The notes beneath the pieces were generated by a model, which saw only the letters and a list, made by a program, of their open reading frames with translations, was not told the origin of the DNA and searched no databases. A DNA stretch of 5,561 nucleotides, from positions 1 through 5,561 of the forward strand of contig DAOWIX010000107.1 in the NCBI GenBank assembly GCA_030640695.1, given 5' to 3'. Below are positions 1 to 5,561 of this stretch, in pieces. A program made the position numbers and the translations under genes. The stretch's first letter is position 1; each line of letters starts with the position of its first letter. The stretch comes from Deltaproteobacteria bacterium (GTDB taxonomy: Bacteria > Desulfobacterota > Anaeroferrophillalia > Anaeroferrophillales > Tharpellaceae).

Positions 1-402
1 GTACTCGACAAAGAACGGGCTTGGGGTAATCACCTCATCACCCGGATTCAAAATCGCTTTCAGGATTACATTGAGAGCGCCACCAGCACCGCAAGTCATA
101 ATGATACCCTGAGGATTGACTGCGACTTGCTGCTCCCCCTCCAGAAAGCCGGCGATTGCGGCACGGGTTTCTGGATAACCGGCATTGGGCATATAACCGT
201 GCTTGAGAGGGGCTGGCTCACGAACAATTTTTGCGAGTTCCTCGGCAACCGCCTCGGGAGCCGCGACATCAGGATTACCGAGCGTAAAGTCGCAGACCTG
301 ATCAGCTCCGTATTGAGCTTTCAGGGCGGCACCCTCTTCAAACATCTTGCGAATCCATGAGGAGCGCTCCATGAAATCAGTAATTTTTTCAGCAATTGCC
401 AT
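1..402 (-). CDS. PLP-dependent class I/II aminotransferase (aspartate aminotransferase-like), N-terminal part only
   Basis: The gene reads leftward and is cut by the window edge, leaving 134 N-terminal residues. Fold type I PLP aminotransferases move an amino group between an amino acid and a 2-oxo acid in the cytoplasm. Visible features are an N-terminal helical arm (MAIAEKITDFMERSSWIRKM), a G-N-P-D substrate-loop motif near residues 42-45, HGYMPNAGYPETR at 68-80, which resembles the family's Y-x-x-x-x-G-x-x-x-L/T-R region, and CGAGGALN at 104-111, the usual PLP-phosphate-binding turn. The catalytic lysine lies beyond the window. The ATG overlaps the hisC stop by one base (TAATG), and a GGAG sits 10 nt upstream inside the hisC tail, which fixes this start. 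The substrate cannot be told from this fragment; aspartate, aromatic amino acids or another amino acid are all possible. It is not a duplicate of the upstream hisC, since the N-termini differ clearly. Family assignment is firm; specificity is open. Confidence 0.88.
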   Translation of the reverse strand, partial: MAIAEKITDFMERSSWIRKMFEEGAALKAQYGADQVCDFTLGNPDVAAPEAVAEELAKIVREPAPLKHGYMPNAGYPETRAAIAGFLEGEQQVAVNPQGIIMTCGAGGALNVILKAILNPGDEVITPSPFFVEY

Positions 403-1481
403 TATTTTAGGTCTCCAATCTGCATCAAATTTTTCATTGTCATAATTAACTGATCCATCTCATCCCGGGTACCAATACTAATTCGCAGTCCATGGAAAAG
501 TTGCGGATCACTGAAATAGCGAACCAAAATACCGGCCTTTTCCAGACCAGCGTAGAGCTCTGCCGCTTTATAAGGGCTGGGCGGTGTCACAAAGATAAAG
601 TTGGTTTGTGAGGGTGCGACCGTAAAACCAATCTCCTGCAAAACGCTAGCAAGACGCTCACGCTCGGAAACCACTAAAGCTACGGTTTCTCGCAGATACT
701 CCTGATCTTCAAGTGCCGCCCGAGCCCCAACCTGAGCCAAACGATCAAGATTATAACTGTCACGCACTTTTTCAAGCTGCTCGATCAGAGCAGCCGACGC
801 AAAACCCAGACCAACCCGCAATGAGGCCAGCCCATAAGACTTGGAGAGGGTTCGCAAAATTACCAGATTCTCAAGTTCTGCCAGCAAAGGCAGGGCGTTC
901 TCTTGAGCAAAATCAGCATAGGCCTCATCAACAACCAGAATACCATTTAAATTGCTGGCCATCTGCCGGATATAGTCATTAGTAAAAGAGAAACCCAAAG
1001 GAGCGTTAGGAGTGGTCAAAAAAAAGAGCTTGGCATCATCCAACCGGGGTTGATAAAGTAGACCATCCTGAAAGAGAGGCAAAACCTGAACTGCACCCCC
1101 ACGGATTTTGGTCAATACCGGATAAAGGGAGTAGGATGGCGAAAAAAAAGCAACCTTTTCACCCTCTTCAATAAAAGTGTCGAGCAAAATACGCAAGAGC
1201 TCATCCGAACCATTCCCGGCGATCACCTGCTCCACACGACAACCAGCAATCGCTGCGGCAACCCGACGCAACTCCATGCTTTGCGGGTCGGGATAACGGC
1301 GTAAAAGAGGGCTGTCAGCCAAAACCTTTGAAATAGCCTGCACCACCGCCGGTGAAGGCGGTAATGGACTCTCGTTGGTATTTAGTTTAATTACTTTGCT
1401 GCCGGGCAAAGGCTGATGACCGGGGCTATAGCCCGCCATCTGCCGAACCTCACGCCTCACATATTCGACCCCTGAACTCAT
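402..1481 (-). CDS. hisC: Histidinol-phosphate aminotransferase family protein (HisC)
   Basis: This is a PLP enzyme of 359 residues, a normal HisC length. HisC converts imidazole-acetol phosphate plus glutamate to histidinol phosphate and 2-oxoglutarate in histidine synthesis; relatives also transaminate aromatic 2-oxo acids. Visible motifs are LNTNESP (33-39), RRYPDP (61-66), GNGSDE (89-94, phosphate-binding turn), NAPLG (159-163, with Leu where many members have Thr), DEAY (185-188, the Asp that contacts the pyridine nitrogen), TLSKSYGLASLR (211-222, Lys214 as the Schiff-base lysine) and GLRISIG (331-337, Arg333 as the carboxylate-binding arginine). The start overlaps the hemB stop in an ATGA junction. 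A GAGG about 12 nt upstream is the only Shine-Dalgarno-like element, so translation is probably coupled to hemB. No other his gene is present, so histidine synthesis is the likeliest role from sequence, but an aromatic amino acid or cobalamin-related (CobD-like) role cannot be excluded. Confidence 0.9.
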   Translation of the reverse strand: MSSGVEYVRREVRQMAGYSPGHQPLPGSKVIKLNTNESPLPPSPAVVQAISKVLADSPLLRRYPDPQSMELRRVAAAIAGCRVEQVIAGNGSDELLRILLDTFIEEGEKVAFFSPSYSLYPVLTKIRGGAVQVLPLFQDGLLYQPRLDDAKLFFLTTPNAPLGFSFTNDYIRQMASNLNGILVVDEAYADFAQENALPLLAELENLVILRTLSKSYGLASLRVGLGFASAALIEQLEKVRDSYNLDRLAQVGARAALEDQEYLRETVALVVSERERLASVLQEIGFTVAPSQTNFIFVTPPSPYKAAELYAGLEKAGILVRYFSDPQLFHGLRISIGTRDEMDQLIMTMKNLMQIGDLK

Positions 1482-2446
1482 AAAATACGAGCCGCCTCTT
1501 TGGCAAAATAGGTCAGAATCATATCGGCCCCGGCCCTTTTTATCGAAAGCAGAGACTCCAGCATCGCCTGTTCACCATCAATCCAGCCCTTTTCCGCCGC
1601 CGCTTTGATCATAGCAAACTCGCCGCTCACATTATAGGCGGCCAAAGGATGGTCGAACTCCTCTTTTAACGAATGTAGAATATCGAGATAAGGAAGTGCC
1701 GGTTTAACCATAATAATATCGGCCCCCTCTTCAATATCAAGAGCCGCTTCGCGTAAAGCTTCGCGAGCGTTAGCAGGATCCATCTGATAACTTTTTCGAT
1801 CCCCGAATTGAGGCGGAGATTCAGCCGCTTCACGAAAAGGACCGTAAAAAGCCGAAGCGTATTTAACCGCATAGGACATCAGAGTCACCCGATCAAAACC
1901 AGCCTCATCTAAAGCCCCACGAATAAAACCGACGCGCCCGTCCATCATATCAGAAGGGGCTACCATATCGGCTCCGGCCTGGGCATGGGAGACCGCTTCT
2001 TTAGCCAACAACTCCAGGGTTTTATCATTGTCAATTCGGCCATCTTCAACGACACCGCAGTGACCATGTGAGGTATATTCACAGAGACAGACATCAGTAA
2101 TCACCAAAAGATCACTGACTTCAGCTTTCAAAGCCCGAATCGCCTGCTGGATGATACCGTGGTCATCGTAAGCACCGGTACCCAACTCATCCTTGCTTTC
2201 AGGAATGCCAAAAAGTATAATCGCCGGCACTCCGAGACTTTTCAATTCAGCGGCCTCAAGAACCAGTTCATCAATGGAAAGCTGGTAATTACCTGGCATT
2301 GAGCTGATCTCATGCCGTACTCCCCGCCCGGGGCAGACGAAAAGCGGTGCGATAAAATCATTTACCGAAAGAGAGGTTTCACGAACCATACGACGAATAT
2401 TAGCATCAGCCCGCAAACGCCGGGGCCGGTAGACAGGGAAATACAT
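1478..2446 (-). CDS. hemB: Porphobilinogen synthase (5-aminolevulinate dehydratase)
   Basis: The product is 322 residues, typical for bacterial HemB. This cytoplasmic homo-oligomer condenses two 5-aminolevulinates to porphobilinogen, the first pyrrole of the heme, siroheme and cobalamin pathways. The two Schiff-base lysines are visible as Lys195 (SYAVKYAS) and Lys248 (MVKPALPYLD). The metal loop DVCLCEYTSHGHCG (118-131) carries Cys120, Cys122 and Cys130, so this is the zinc-cysteine type, not the aspartate-rich magnesium type. The N-terminal RPRRLR arm and NVSGEFAMIK (272-281) also match the family. The start is supported by GAGGAG 8 nt upstream; an ATG just inside that spacer is out of frame. 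It is the first gene of the leftward unit and overlaps hisC by 4 bp. It faces away from ccsA-hemA-hemC, although in many related bacteria hemB lies downstream in the same cluster (recalled, not checked). Confidence 0.98.
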   Translation of the reverse strand: MYFPVYRPRRLRADANIRRMVRETSLSVNDFIAPLFVCPGRGVRHEISSMPGNYQLSIDELVLEAAELKSLGVPAIILFGIPESKDELGTGAYDDHGIIQQAIRALKAEVSDLLVITDVCLCEYTSHGHCGVVEDGRIDNDKTLELLAKEAVSHAQAGADMVAPSDMMDGRVGFIRGALDEAGFDRVTLMSYAVKYASAFYGPFREAAESPPQFGDRKSYQMDPANAREALREAALDIEEGADIIMVKPALPYLDILHSLKEEFDHPLAAYNVSGEFAMIKAAAEKGWIDGEQAMLESLLSIKRAGADMILTYFAKEAARIL

Positions 2447-2454
2447 ACAACCAT

Positions 2455-2460
2455 CTCCTC
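2455..2460 (-). promoter_or_regulatory. Ribosome-binding site of hemB
   Basis: GAGGAG on the minus strand lies 8 nt before the hemB ATG. It is a strong Shine-Dalgarno match and selects this ATG over the out-of-frame ATG that begins one base after it. Confidence 0.8.
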
Positions 2461-2556
2461 ATATAATAAGTAATTACAAAGCTTGGCTCCATAACATTTC
2501 ACCTTAAAAAAGTACAATCTTTTTCTCTCAAACATCACATTAAACCCTGATAGCTG

Positions 2557-2585
2557 TTGACACTTGCTAAAGAGACCGTTATAAA
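2557..2585 (+). promoter_or_regulatory. Sigma-70-type promoter for the ccsA-hemA-hemC operon
   Basis: The -35 TTGACA (2557-2562) is a full consensus match. A 17-bp spacer separates it from the -10 TATAAA (2580-2585), which matches TATAAT at five of six positions. Predicted transcription start is near 2592, giving a leader of about 36 nt before the ATG at 2628. The -10 lies within the perfect inverted repeat CCGTT-ATA-AACGG (2576-2588). This is read from sequence only. Confidence 0.75.
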
Positions 2586-2588
2586 CGG
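2576..2588. promoter_or_regulatory. Small palindrome overlapping the -10, possible operator
   Basis: CCGTT and AACGG form perfect 5-bp arms around ATA, and the repeat covers the whole -10 hexamer of the rightward promoter. A repressor bound here would block RNA polymerase. The arms are short and part of the symmetry comes from the AT-rich -10 itself, so chance is quite possible. I recognise no known regulator for this motif. Confidence 0.3.
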
Positions 2589-2627
2589 CCAACCCAAAAA
2601 ACATCAGACCAAATAACTGAAGAATAA

Positions 2628-3455
2628 ATGGATATTATCTATAGCTCTTTGTTGGGCGGAACCTTGAGTCTCTATACATTTAGTATGGTAAGTGGTTTCG
2701 TCCACCTTTTCCGACCGTTTCCCAAAGCTCTGCTCTGGAGTAGAAACTCCATTAAGGCGGGGTTTGTTTTTCACCTACTGGCTTTTTTATGGCGTTGTTT
2801 CCAGGCCCAGACCCTGGCCGTCAGTAATTTGCACGAATCTCTCTCATTCTTCGCCTTGCTCTTGGCTCTGGCATTTTTGCTGGTAAGCCGTAAAAATCCG
2901 GTTCCAACACTCGGCACCTTCACTTCGCCCTTACTGATTATTTTCACCCTCTGGGCCCTGGTCACCCCCCATACCATCACTCCGCAACCTCCAATCCTAA
3001 AAAGTTTCTGGCTCCCACTTCATGTCCTCTTAAGCTTTGCCGGCAATGCTTTTTTGACGTTAGGCTGCGGGGGGGCTGTGATGTACCTACTTCAGGAACG
3101 CTTGATAAAAAAGAAGAAAATAAAGGGTATTTTCCGCAAACTACCAGCCCTGCAAAGACTGGATGAATTAAACTACCTCTGCCTGCGCTTAGGCTTTCCC
3201 TTGCTCACACTGGGAATTATCAGCGGCTCAGTCTGGGCTTCATACGCCTGGGGGGCCCACTGGAGTTGGGATCCGAAAGAGACCTGGTCCCTGATAACCT
3301 GGCTACTTTTTGCCGCACTTTTACATGGCCGCATGAATTCAGGCTGGCGCGGACGCAAGGCTTCACTGCTGACGATTGTCGGTTTTGCGGCTATAATGTT
3401 CACCTTCCTAGGAGTCAACCTCCTGTTAAGTGGCCTCCACAGCTATGCTCATTGA
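2628..3455 (+). CDS. CcsA/HemX-type cytochrome c assembly membrane protein
   Basis: A 275-residue polytopic inner-membrane protein with about eight hydrophobic segments (roughly 5-27, 41-57, 68-87, 97-113, 128-155, 186-206, 220-235, 246-268) and a basic, presumably cytoplasmic loop at 161-171 (KKKKIKGIFRK). The tryptophan-rich WWD signature WGAHWSWDPKETW (208-220) marks the heme-handling CcsA/CcmC/CcmF superfamily. Candidate heme-ligand histidines are His49, His132, His233 and His271 (GLHSYA); the NLHESLSF stretch (67-74) is also family-like. CcsA (ResC) works with CcsB (ResB) to deliver heme to apocytochrome c in System II; no CcsB is in the window. The related Bacillus HemX, also next to hemA, lowers HemA abundance, so either role is possible. 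The start follows an in-frame TAA directly upstream. Its Shine-Dalgarno is weak (GAAG). It is the first gene of the rightward unit, 19 bp before hemA. Family is firm; exact function is inferred. Confidence 0.9.
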   Translation: MDIIYSSLLGGTLSLYTFSMVSGFVHLFRPFPKALLWSRNSIKAGFVFHLLAFLWRCFQAQTLAVSNLHESLSFFALLLALAFLLVSRKNPVPTLGTFTSPLLIIFTLWALVTPHTITPQPPILKSFWLPLHVLLSFAGNAFLTLGCGGAVMYLLQERLIKKKKIKGIFRKLPALQRLDELNYLCLRLGFPLLTLGIISGSVWASYAWGAHWSWDPKETWSLITWLLFAALLHGRMNSGWRGRKASLLTIVGFAAIMFTFLGVNLLLSGLHSYAH

Positions 3456-3474
3456 CGGCAACTGATTTCAACAT

Positions 3475-4743
3475 ATGCATATCGTAACTTTAGGACTTAA
3501 CCATCAAACCGCTCCGGTTGAAGTACGGGAACGTCTCGCCTTTAAAGGCGAGGAGCTGCCCTCGGCCCTGCGCCGCCTCCAAGATGAGGCTGATTTAAGC
3601 GAAACCCTTATCATCTCCACCTGCAACCGGGTTGAGTTATGCGGAATCAGCCAAGACCTGGATAAATGCCGCGAAAAAATGATCGCCTTTCTGGCGCAAT
3701 ATCATCAGATACCCACTGATTCTTTCGCCGACAAACTCTATTTCCACACCGACTCAGACGCAATTCGCCACGGCTTTCGCGTCGCTTCAAGCCTCGACTC
3801 AATGGTCGTCGGCGAGCCCCAGATTCTGGGCCAACTTAAAGATGCTTTTTTTATCGCCTCGGAATCTTGCTCCACCGGCCTAGTTCTCAACCGCTTCATG
3901 CATCGCTCCTTCTTTATCGCCAAAGAGGTCAGAACCAAGACCCGAATTGCCAGTTGTGCGGTCTCGGTTAGTTTCGCTGCGGTCGAACTGGCAAAAAAGA
4001 TTTTCGGTGATCTTAAGGGCATGAAAGTAATGCTGATCGGAGCTGGTGAGATGTGTGAGCTGGCGGCCCGCCATTTTGTCAATCAAGGAATCGAACAGGT
4101 TCTGGTCACCAATCGAACCCTAAATCGGGCCCAGGAACTGGCTGAAGAATTGTCGGGCATCGCCCTGCCTTTTGAGAAGTTCCGCGAACATCTCGACCAA
4201 GTAGATATCATCTTGAGTTCAACCGGTCCACCAGACTATCTGATCGCCCCCCCGGAACTTTCTCAAGCCTTAAAAAAACGGCGCAACCGACCCATATTCT
4301 TAATCGACATAGCAGTCCCTCGAGACATTGACCCAAAGGTCAACGAACTTGATAATATCTACCTTTACGATGTTGACGATCTCCAAGAAACGGTTACCGA
4401 AAACCTTGACCAACGCCAGCAGGAGGCCCAGCGGGCTGAAACCATGGTGGATCTTGAGGTTGATAAATTCGAGCATTGGATTGCCTCTCTTGCGATCACC
4501 CCGACAATCAAAGAGCTGCGTGAACAGGTCAGAAAAATCAGTGAACAGGAACTCAATAAAACCCTGACCGGATTGCCTGATTTAGAGACCAAAGATCGCC
4601 GTCGGCTGGAGGCCATGGTTAACGCGATCGGCAACAAATTCCTCCACCACCCGATAAACTACTTAAAGTCACAGGATGACAACGGTGAGAACGTGCCGAC
4701 TGCGACAATTAGAAAAATATTTCATCTTACTGAAAGTGAATAA
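3475..4743 (+). CDS. hemA: Glutamyl-tRNA reductase
   Basis: The product is 422 residues, a full-length bacterial HemA. It reduces glutamyl-tRNA(Glu) with NADPH to glutamate-1-semialdehyde, the first committed step of C5-pathway tetrapyrrole synthesis. The N-terminus MHIVTLGLNHQTAPVEVRE is typical and fixes the start. The catalytic domain shows STCNRVEL with nucleophile Cys50 and SSLDSMVVGEPQILGQLK (105-122). The NADPH domain has GAGEMCELA (189-197) and TNRT (212-215), and IDIAVPRDIDP (277-287) follows. The last ~100 residues form the helical dimerisation domain. One small variation is HGFRVASSLDS, where the residue before Phe101 is Gly rather than the Leu I would expect. No clear Shine-Dalgarno precedes the ATG: the 19-bp gap after ccsA is CGGCAACTGATTTCAACAT. 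Translation may therefore depend on ribosomes leaving ccsA. hemC follows after 11 bp. Confidence 0.98.
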   Translation: MHIVTLGLNHQTAPVEVRERLAFKGEELPSALRRLQDEADLSETLIISTCNRVELCGISQDLDKCREKMIAFLAQYHQIPTDSFADKLYFHTDSDAIRHGFRVASSLDSMVVGEPQILGQLKDAFFIASESCSTGLVLNRFMHRSFFIAKEVRTKTRIASCAVSVSFAAVELAKKIFGDLKGMKVMLIGAGEMCELAARHFVNQGIEQVLVTNRTLNRAQELAEELSGIALPFEKFREHLDQVDIILSSTGPPDYLIAPPELSQALKKRRNRPIFLIDIAVPRDIDPKVNELDNIYLYDVDDLQETVTENLDQRQQEAQRAETMVDLEVDKFEHWIASLAITPTIKELREQVRKISEQELNKTLTGLPDLETKDRRRLEAMVNAIGNKFLHHPINYLKSQDDNGENVPTATIRKIFHLTESE

Positions 4744-4749
4744 GGAGAT
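4742..4749 (+). promoter_or_regulatory. Ribosome-binding site of hemC
   Basis: AAGGAGAT overlaps the hemA stop codon TAA, and its GGAG core ends 7 nt before the hemC ATG. It is a near-consensus Shine-Dalgarno and supports this start, in contrast to the weak sites before ccsA and hemA. Confidence 0.85.
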
Positions 4750-4754
4750 TTCCT

Positions 4755-5561
4755 ATGACCGATAAACAGAAGATCACCATCGGCACCCGCGGTAGCGCCC
4801 TGGCCCTCTGGCAGGCCAATTGGGTTAAAAGTGAACTCGAACGCGAATACCCTGGCATTGAGGTCAACCTCACAGTCATCAAAACCAAAGGCGACAAGAT
4901 TCTTGATGTCCCCTTGGCTAAAGTTGGTGGCAAGGGCCTCTTTGTCAAAGAGATTGAAGATGCTCTCCTGGCCCAAAATATTGATTTGGCAGTCCACAGT
5001 ATGAAGGATGTCCCGACCGAACTTCCCGAGGGTCTCCAGGTTGCCATTACCCCCCCCCGAGAAGACCCACGTGACGCCTTCTTCTCCCACTCCGGCAAGG
5101 GGCTGAAAGAGATGCCTAAGGGAGCTGTTATCGGCACCAGTAGCCTGCGCCGTAAATCCCAGTTGCTTAATGCCTTTCCGCACCTGACAACCAAGGATCT
5201 ACGCGGCAATGTCGATACCCGCCTGAAAAAACTTGGGCGCGGCGAGTATGACGGCATCATCTTAGCCTATGCCGGGGTCAAACGTTTAGGCTGGGCTGAT
5301 CAGGTAACCGAACTTATGGATCCGCTAATTTCTCTGCCGGCTATTGCCCAGGGAGCCTTAGGCATCGAAACCCGCATTAACGATGATTTCAACAACCAGC
5401 GGCTAGCCTTTTTTCACGACCAGAAAAGTGCCCTCGCGGTACGTGCCGAACGGGCTCTCTTGAAAACTCTGGAGGGAGGCTGCCAGGTACCGATCGCCGG
5501 TCATGCCACTGTTGATAAAAACAACCAGATCTCCCTCACCGGCTTGGTCGCAGCCCTTGAC
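4755..5561 (+). CDS. hemC: Hydroxymethylbilane synthase (porphobilinogen deaminase), 3' end missing
   Basis: The frame stays open to the window edge, giving 269 residues of an enzyme usually about 300-315 long. HemC joins four porphobilinogens into hydroxymethylbilane on a covalent dipyrromethane cofactor in the cytoplasm. Visible motifs are IGTRGSALALWQA (9-21, Arg12), KGLFVKEIEDALL (60-72), DLAVHSMKDVPT (77-88, with Lys84 and catalytic Asp85), GTSSLRRKSQL (127-137, Arg132 and Arg133), LRGNVDTRL (149-157), AQGALGIE (198-205) and LEGGCQVPIAG (239-249), where Cys243 is the cofactor attachment site. All key active-site residues are present, so the enzyme should be functional. It follows hemA by 11 bp with a strong ribosome-binding site. 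Codons 99-102 contain an uninterrupted run of nine C (5050-5058), but the reading frame is intact across it. hemD would be the expected next gene and lies outside the window. Confidence 0.97.
   Translation, partial: MTDKQKITIGTRGSALALWQANWVKSELEREYPGIEVNLTVIKTKGDKILDVPLAKVGGKGLFVKEIEDALLAQNIDLAVHSMKDVPTELPEGLQVAITPPREDPRDAFFSHSGKGLKEMPKGAVIGTSSLRRKSQLLNAFPHLTTKDLRGNVDTRLKKLGRGEYDGIILAYAGVKRLGWADQVTELMDPLISLPAIAQGALGIETRINDDFNNQRLAFFHDQKSALAVRAERALLKTLEGGCQVPIAGHATVDKNNQISLTGLVAALD

Larger units (their letters stand above)
2447..2627. promoter_or_regulatory. Divergent intergenic region between hemB and the ccsA-hemA-hemC unit
   Basis: This 181-bp AT-rich non-coding stretch separates two divergent units and must hold signals for both. 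On the plus strand it carries a clear sigma-70-type promoter (separate entry). For hemB I see only weak candidates on the minus strand. One is a TTGTAC-like hexamer (about 2513-2518) followed about 17 bp later by TTATGG. Another is a TATTAT (about 2463-2468) that lies too close to the ribosome-binding site. Neither is convincing. I see no Fur, FNR or CRP consensus palindrome, no riboswitch-like structure and no terminator here. A short open frame runs through part of it on the minus strand, but it shares the hemB 5' region out of frame and looks like chance. Confidence 0.7.

Noticed and set aside
127..360. 77-residue plus-strand open frame at the left edge
   Set aside because: It is antisense to the aminotransferase N-terminus, which has clear family motifs. 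It has no ribosome-binding site or motif of its own.
1018..1149. Two A8 runs (1018-1025 and 1142-1149) in hisC as slippage or frameshift sites
   Set aside because: They encode Phe-Phe pairs (LFFL and AFFS) in the correct frame with normal motifs on both sides, and no slippery-site structure is apparent nearby.
1345..1362. Hairpin ACCGCC-GGTGAA-GGCGGT
   Set aside because: It lies inside hisC, where proline and alanine codons create the symmetry. It has no T-tract and is not at a gene end, so it is not a terminator.
2362..2604. 80-residue minus-strand open frame overlapping the hemB start
   Set aside because: It uses the out-of-frame ATG near the hemB ribosome-binding site and reads through hemB coding sequence. 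The protein has no recognisable feature, and hemB is unambiguous.
2447..2627. Riboswitch, Fur box or FNR/CRP box in the divergent region
   Set aside because: I looked for the known consensus palindromes and for extended pairing in the leader and found none good enough to call. The rightward leader, about 36 nt, is too short for a riboswitch.
4722..5260. Two long overlapping minus-strand open frames opposite hemC
   Set aside because: The plus strand carries every HemC motif in one frame. The antisense frames show no family motif and are shadows of the coding strand.

Overview
The window is a chromosomal housekeeping region from a Gram-negative-type bacterium that makes 5-aminolevulinate by the C5 (glutamyl-tRNA) route. 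The pairing of a CcsA/HemX-type membrane protein with hemA and hemC, the zinc-type HemB, and the sequence feel of the HisC and of the neighbouring aminotransferase suggest a deltaproteobacterium in the broad sense (Desulfobacterota/Desulfuromonadota). That placement is inference from remembered family resemblance, not from a search. Coding density is high. I see no RNA genes, mobile elements or CRISPR array.

The layout is two divergent operons around a 181-bp intergenic region (2447-2627). The leftward operon is hemB (porphobilinogen synthase), then hisC (histidinol-phosphate aminotransferase family), then a second PLP-dependent class I/II aminotransferase cut by the left window edge. These three genes overlap: an ATGA junction joins hemB and hisC, and a TAATG junction joins hisC and the second aminotransferase, so translation is probably coupled. 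The rightward operon is a ccsA/hemX-type cytochrome c assembly membrane protein, hemA (glutamyl-tRNA reductase), and hemC (hydroxymethylbilane synthase, cut by the right edge near its cofactor-cysteine region). Gaps there are 19 and 11 bp.

Together, HemA starts the path (glutamyl-tRNA to glutamate-1-semialdehyde), HemB condenses two ALA molecules to porphobilinogen, and HemC polymerises four porphobilinogens. The aminomutase step (hemL) and hemD are not in the window. The CcsA-like protein links heme supply to cytochrome c maturation, or may act like Bacillus HemX on HemA level. The rightward operon has a very good sigma-70-type promoter (TTGACA, 17 bp, TATAAA) whose -10 lies inside a small perfect palindrome. 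No equally clear promoter is visible for hemB.

I found no convincing previously undescribed system. The points most worth a look are the divergent tetrapyrrole arrangement with a possible operator on the -10, the coupling of hemB to two aminotransferases, weak ribosome-binding sites on ccsA and hemA beside strong ones on hemB and hemC, and a run of nine C within hemC.
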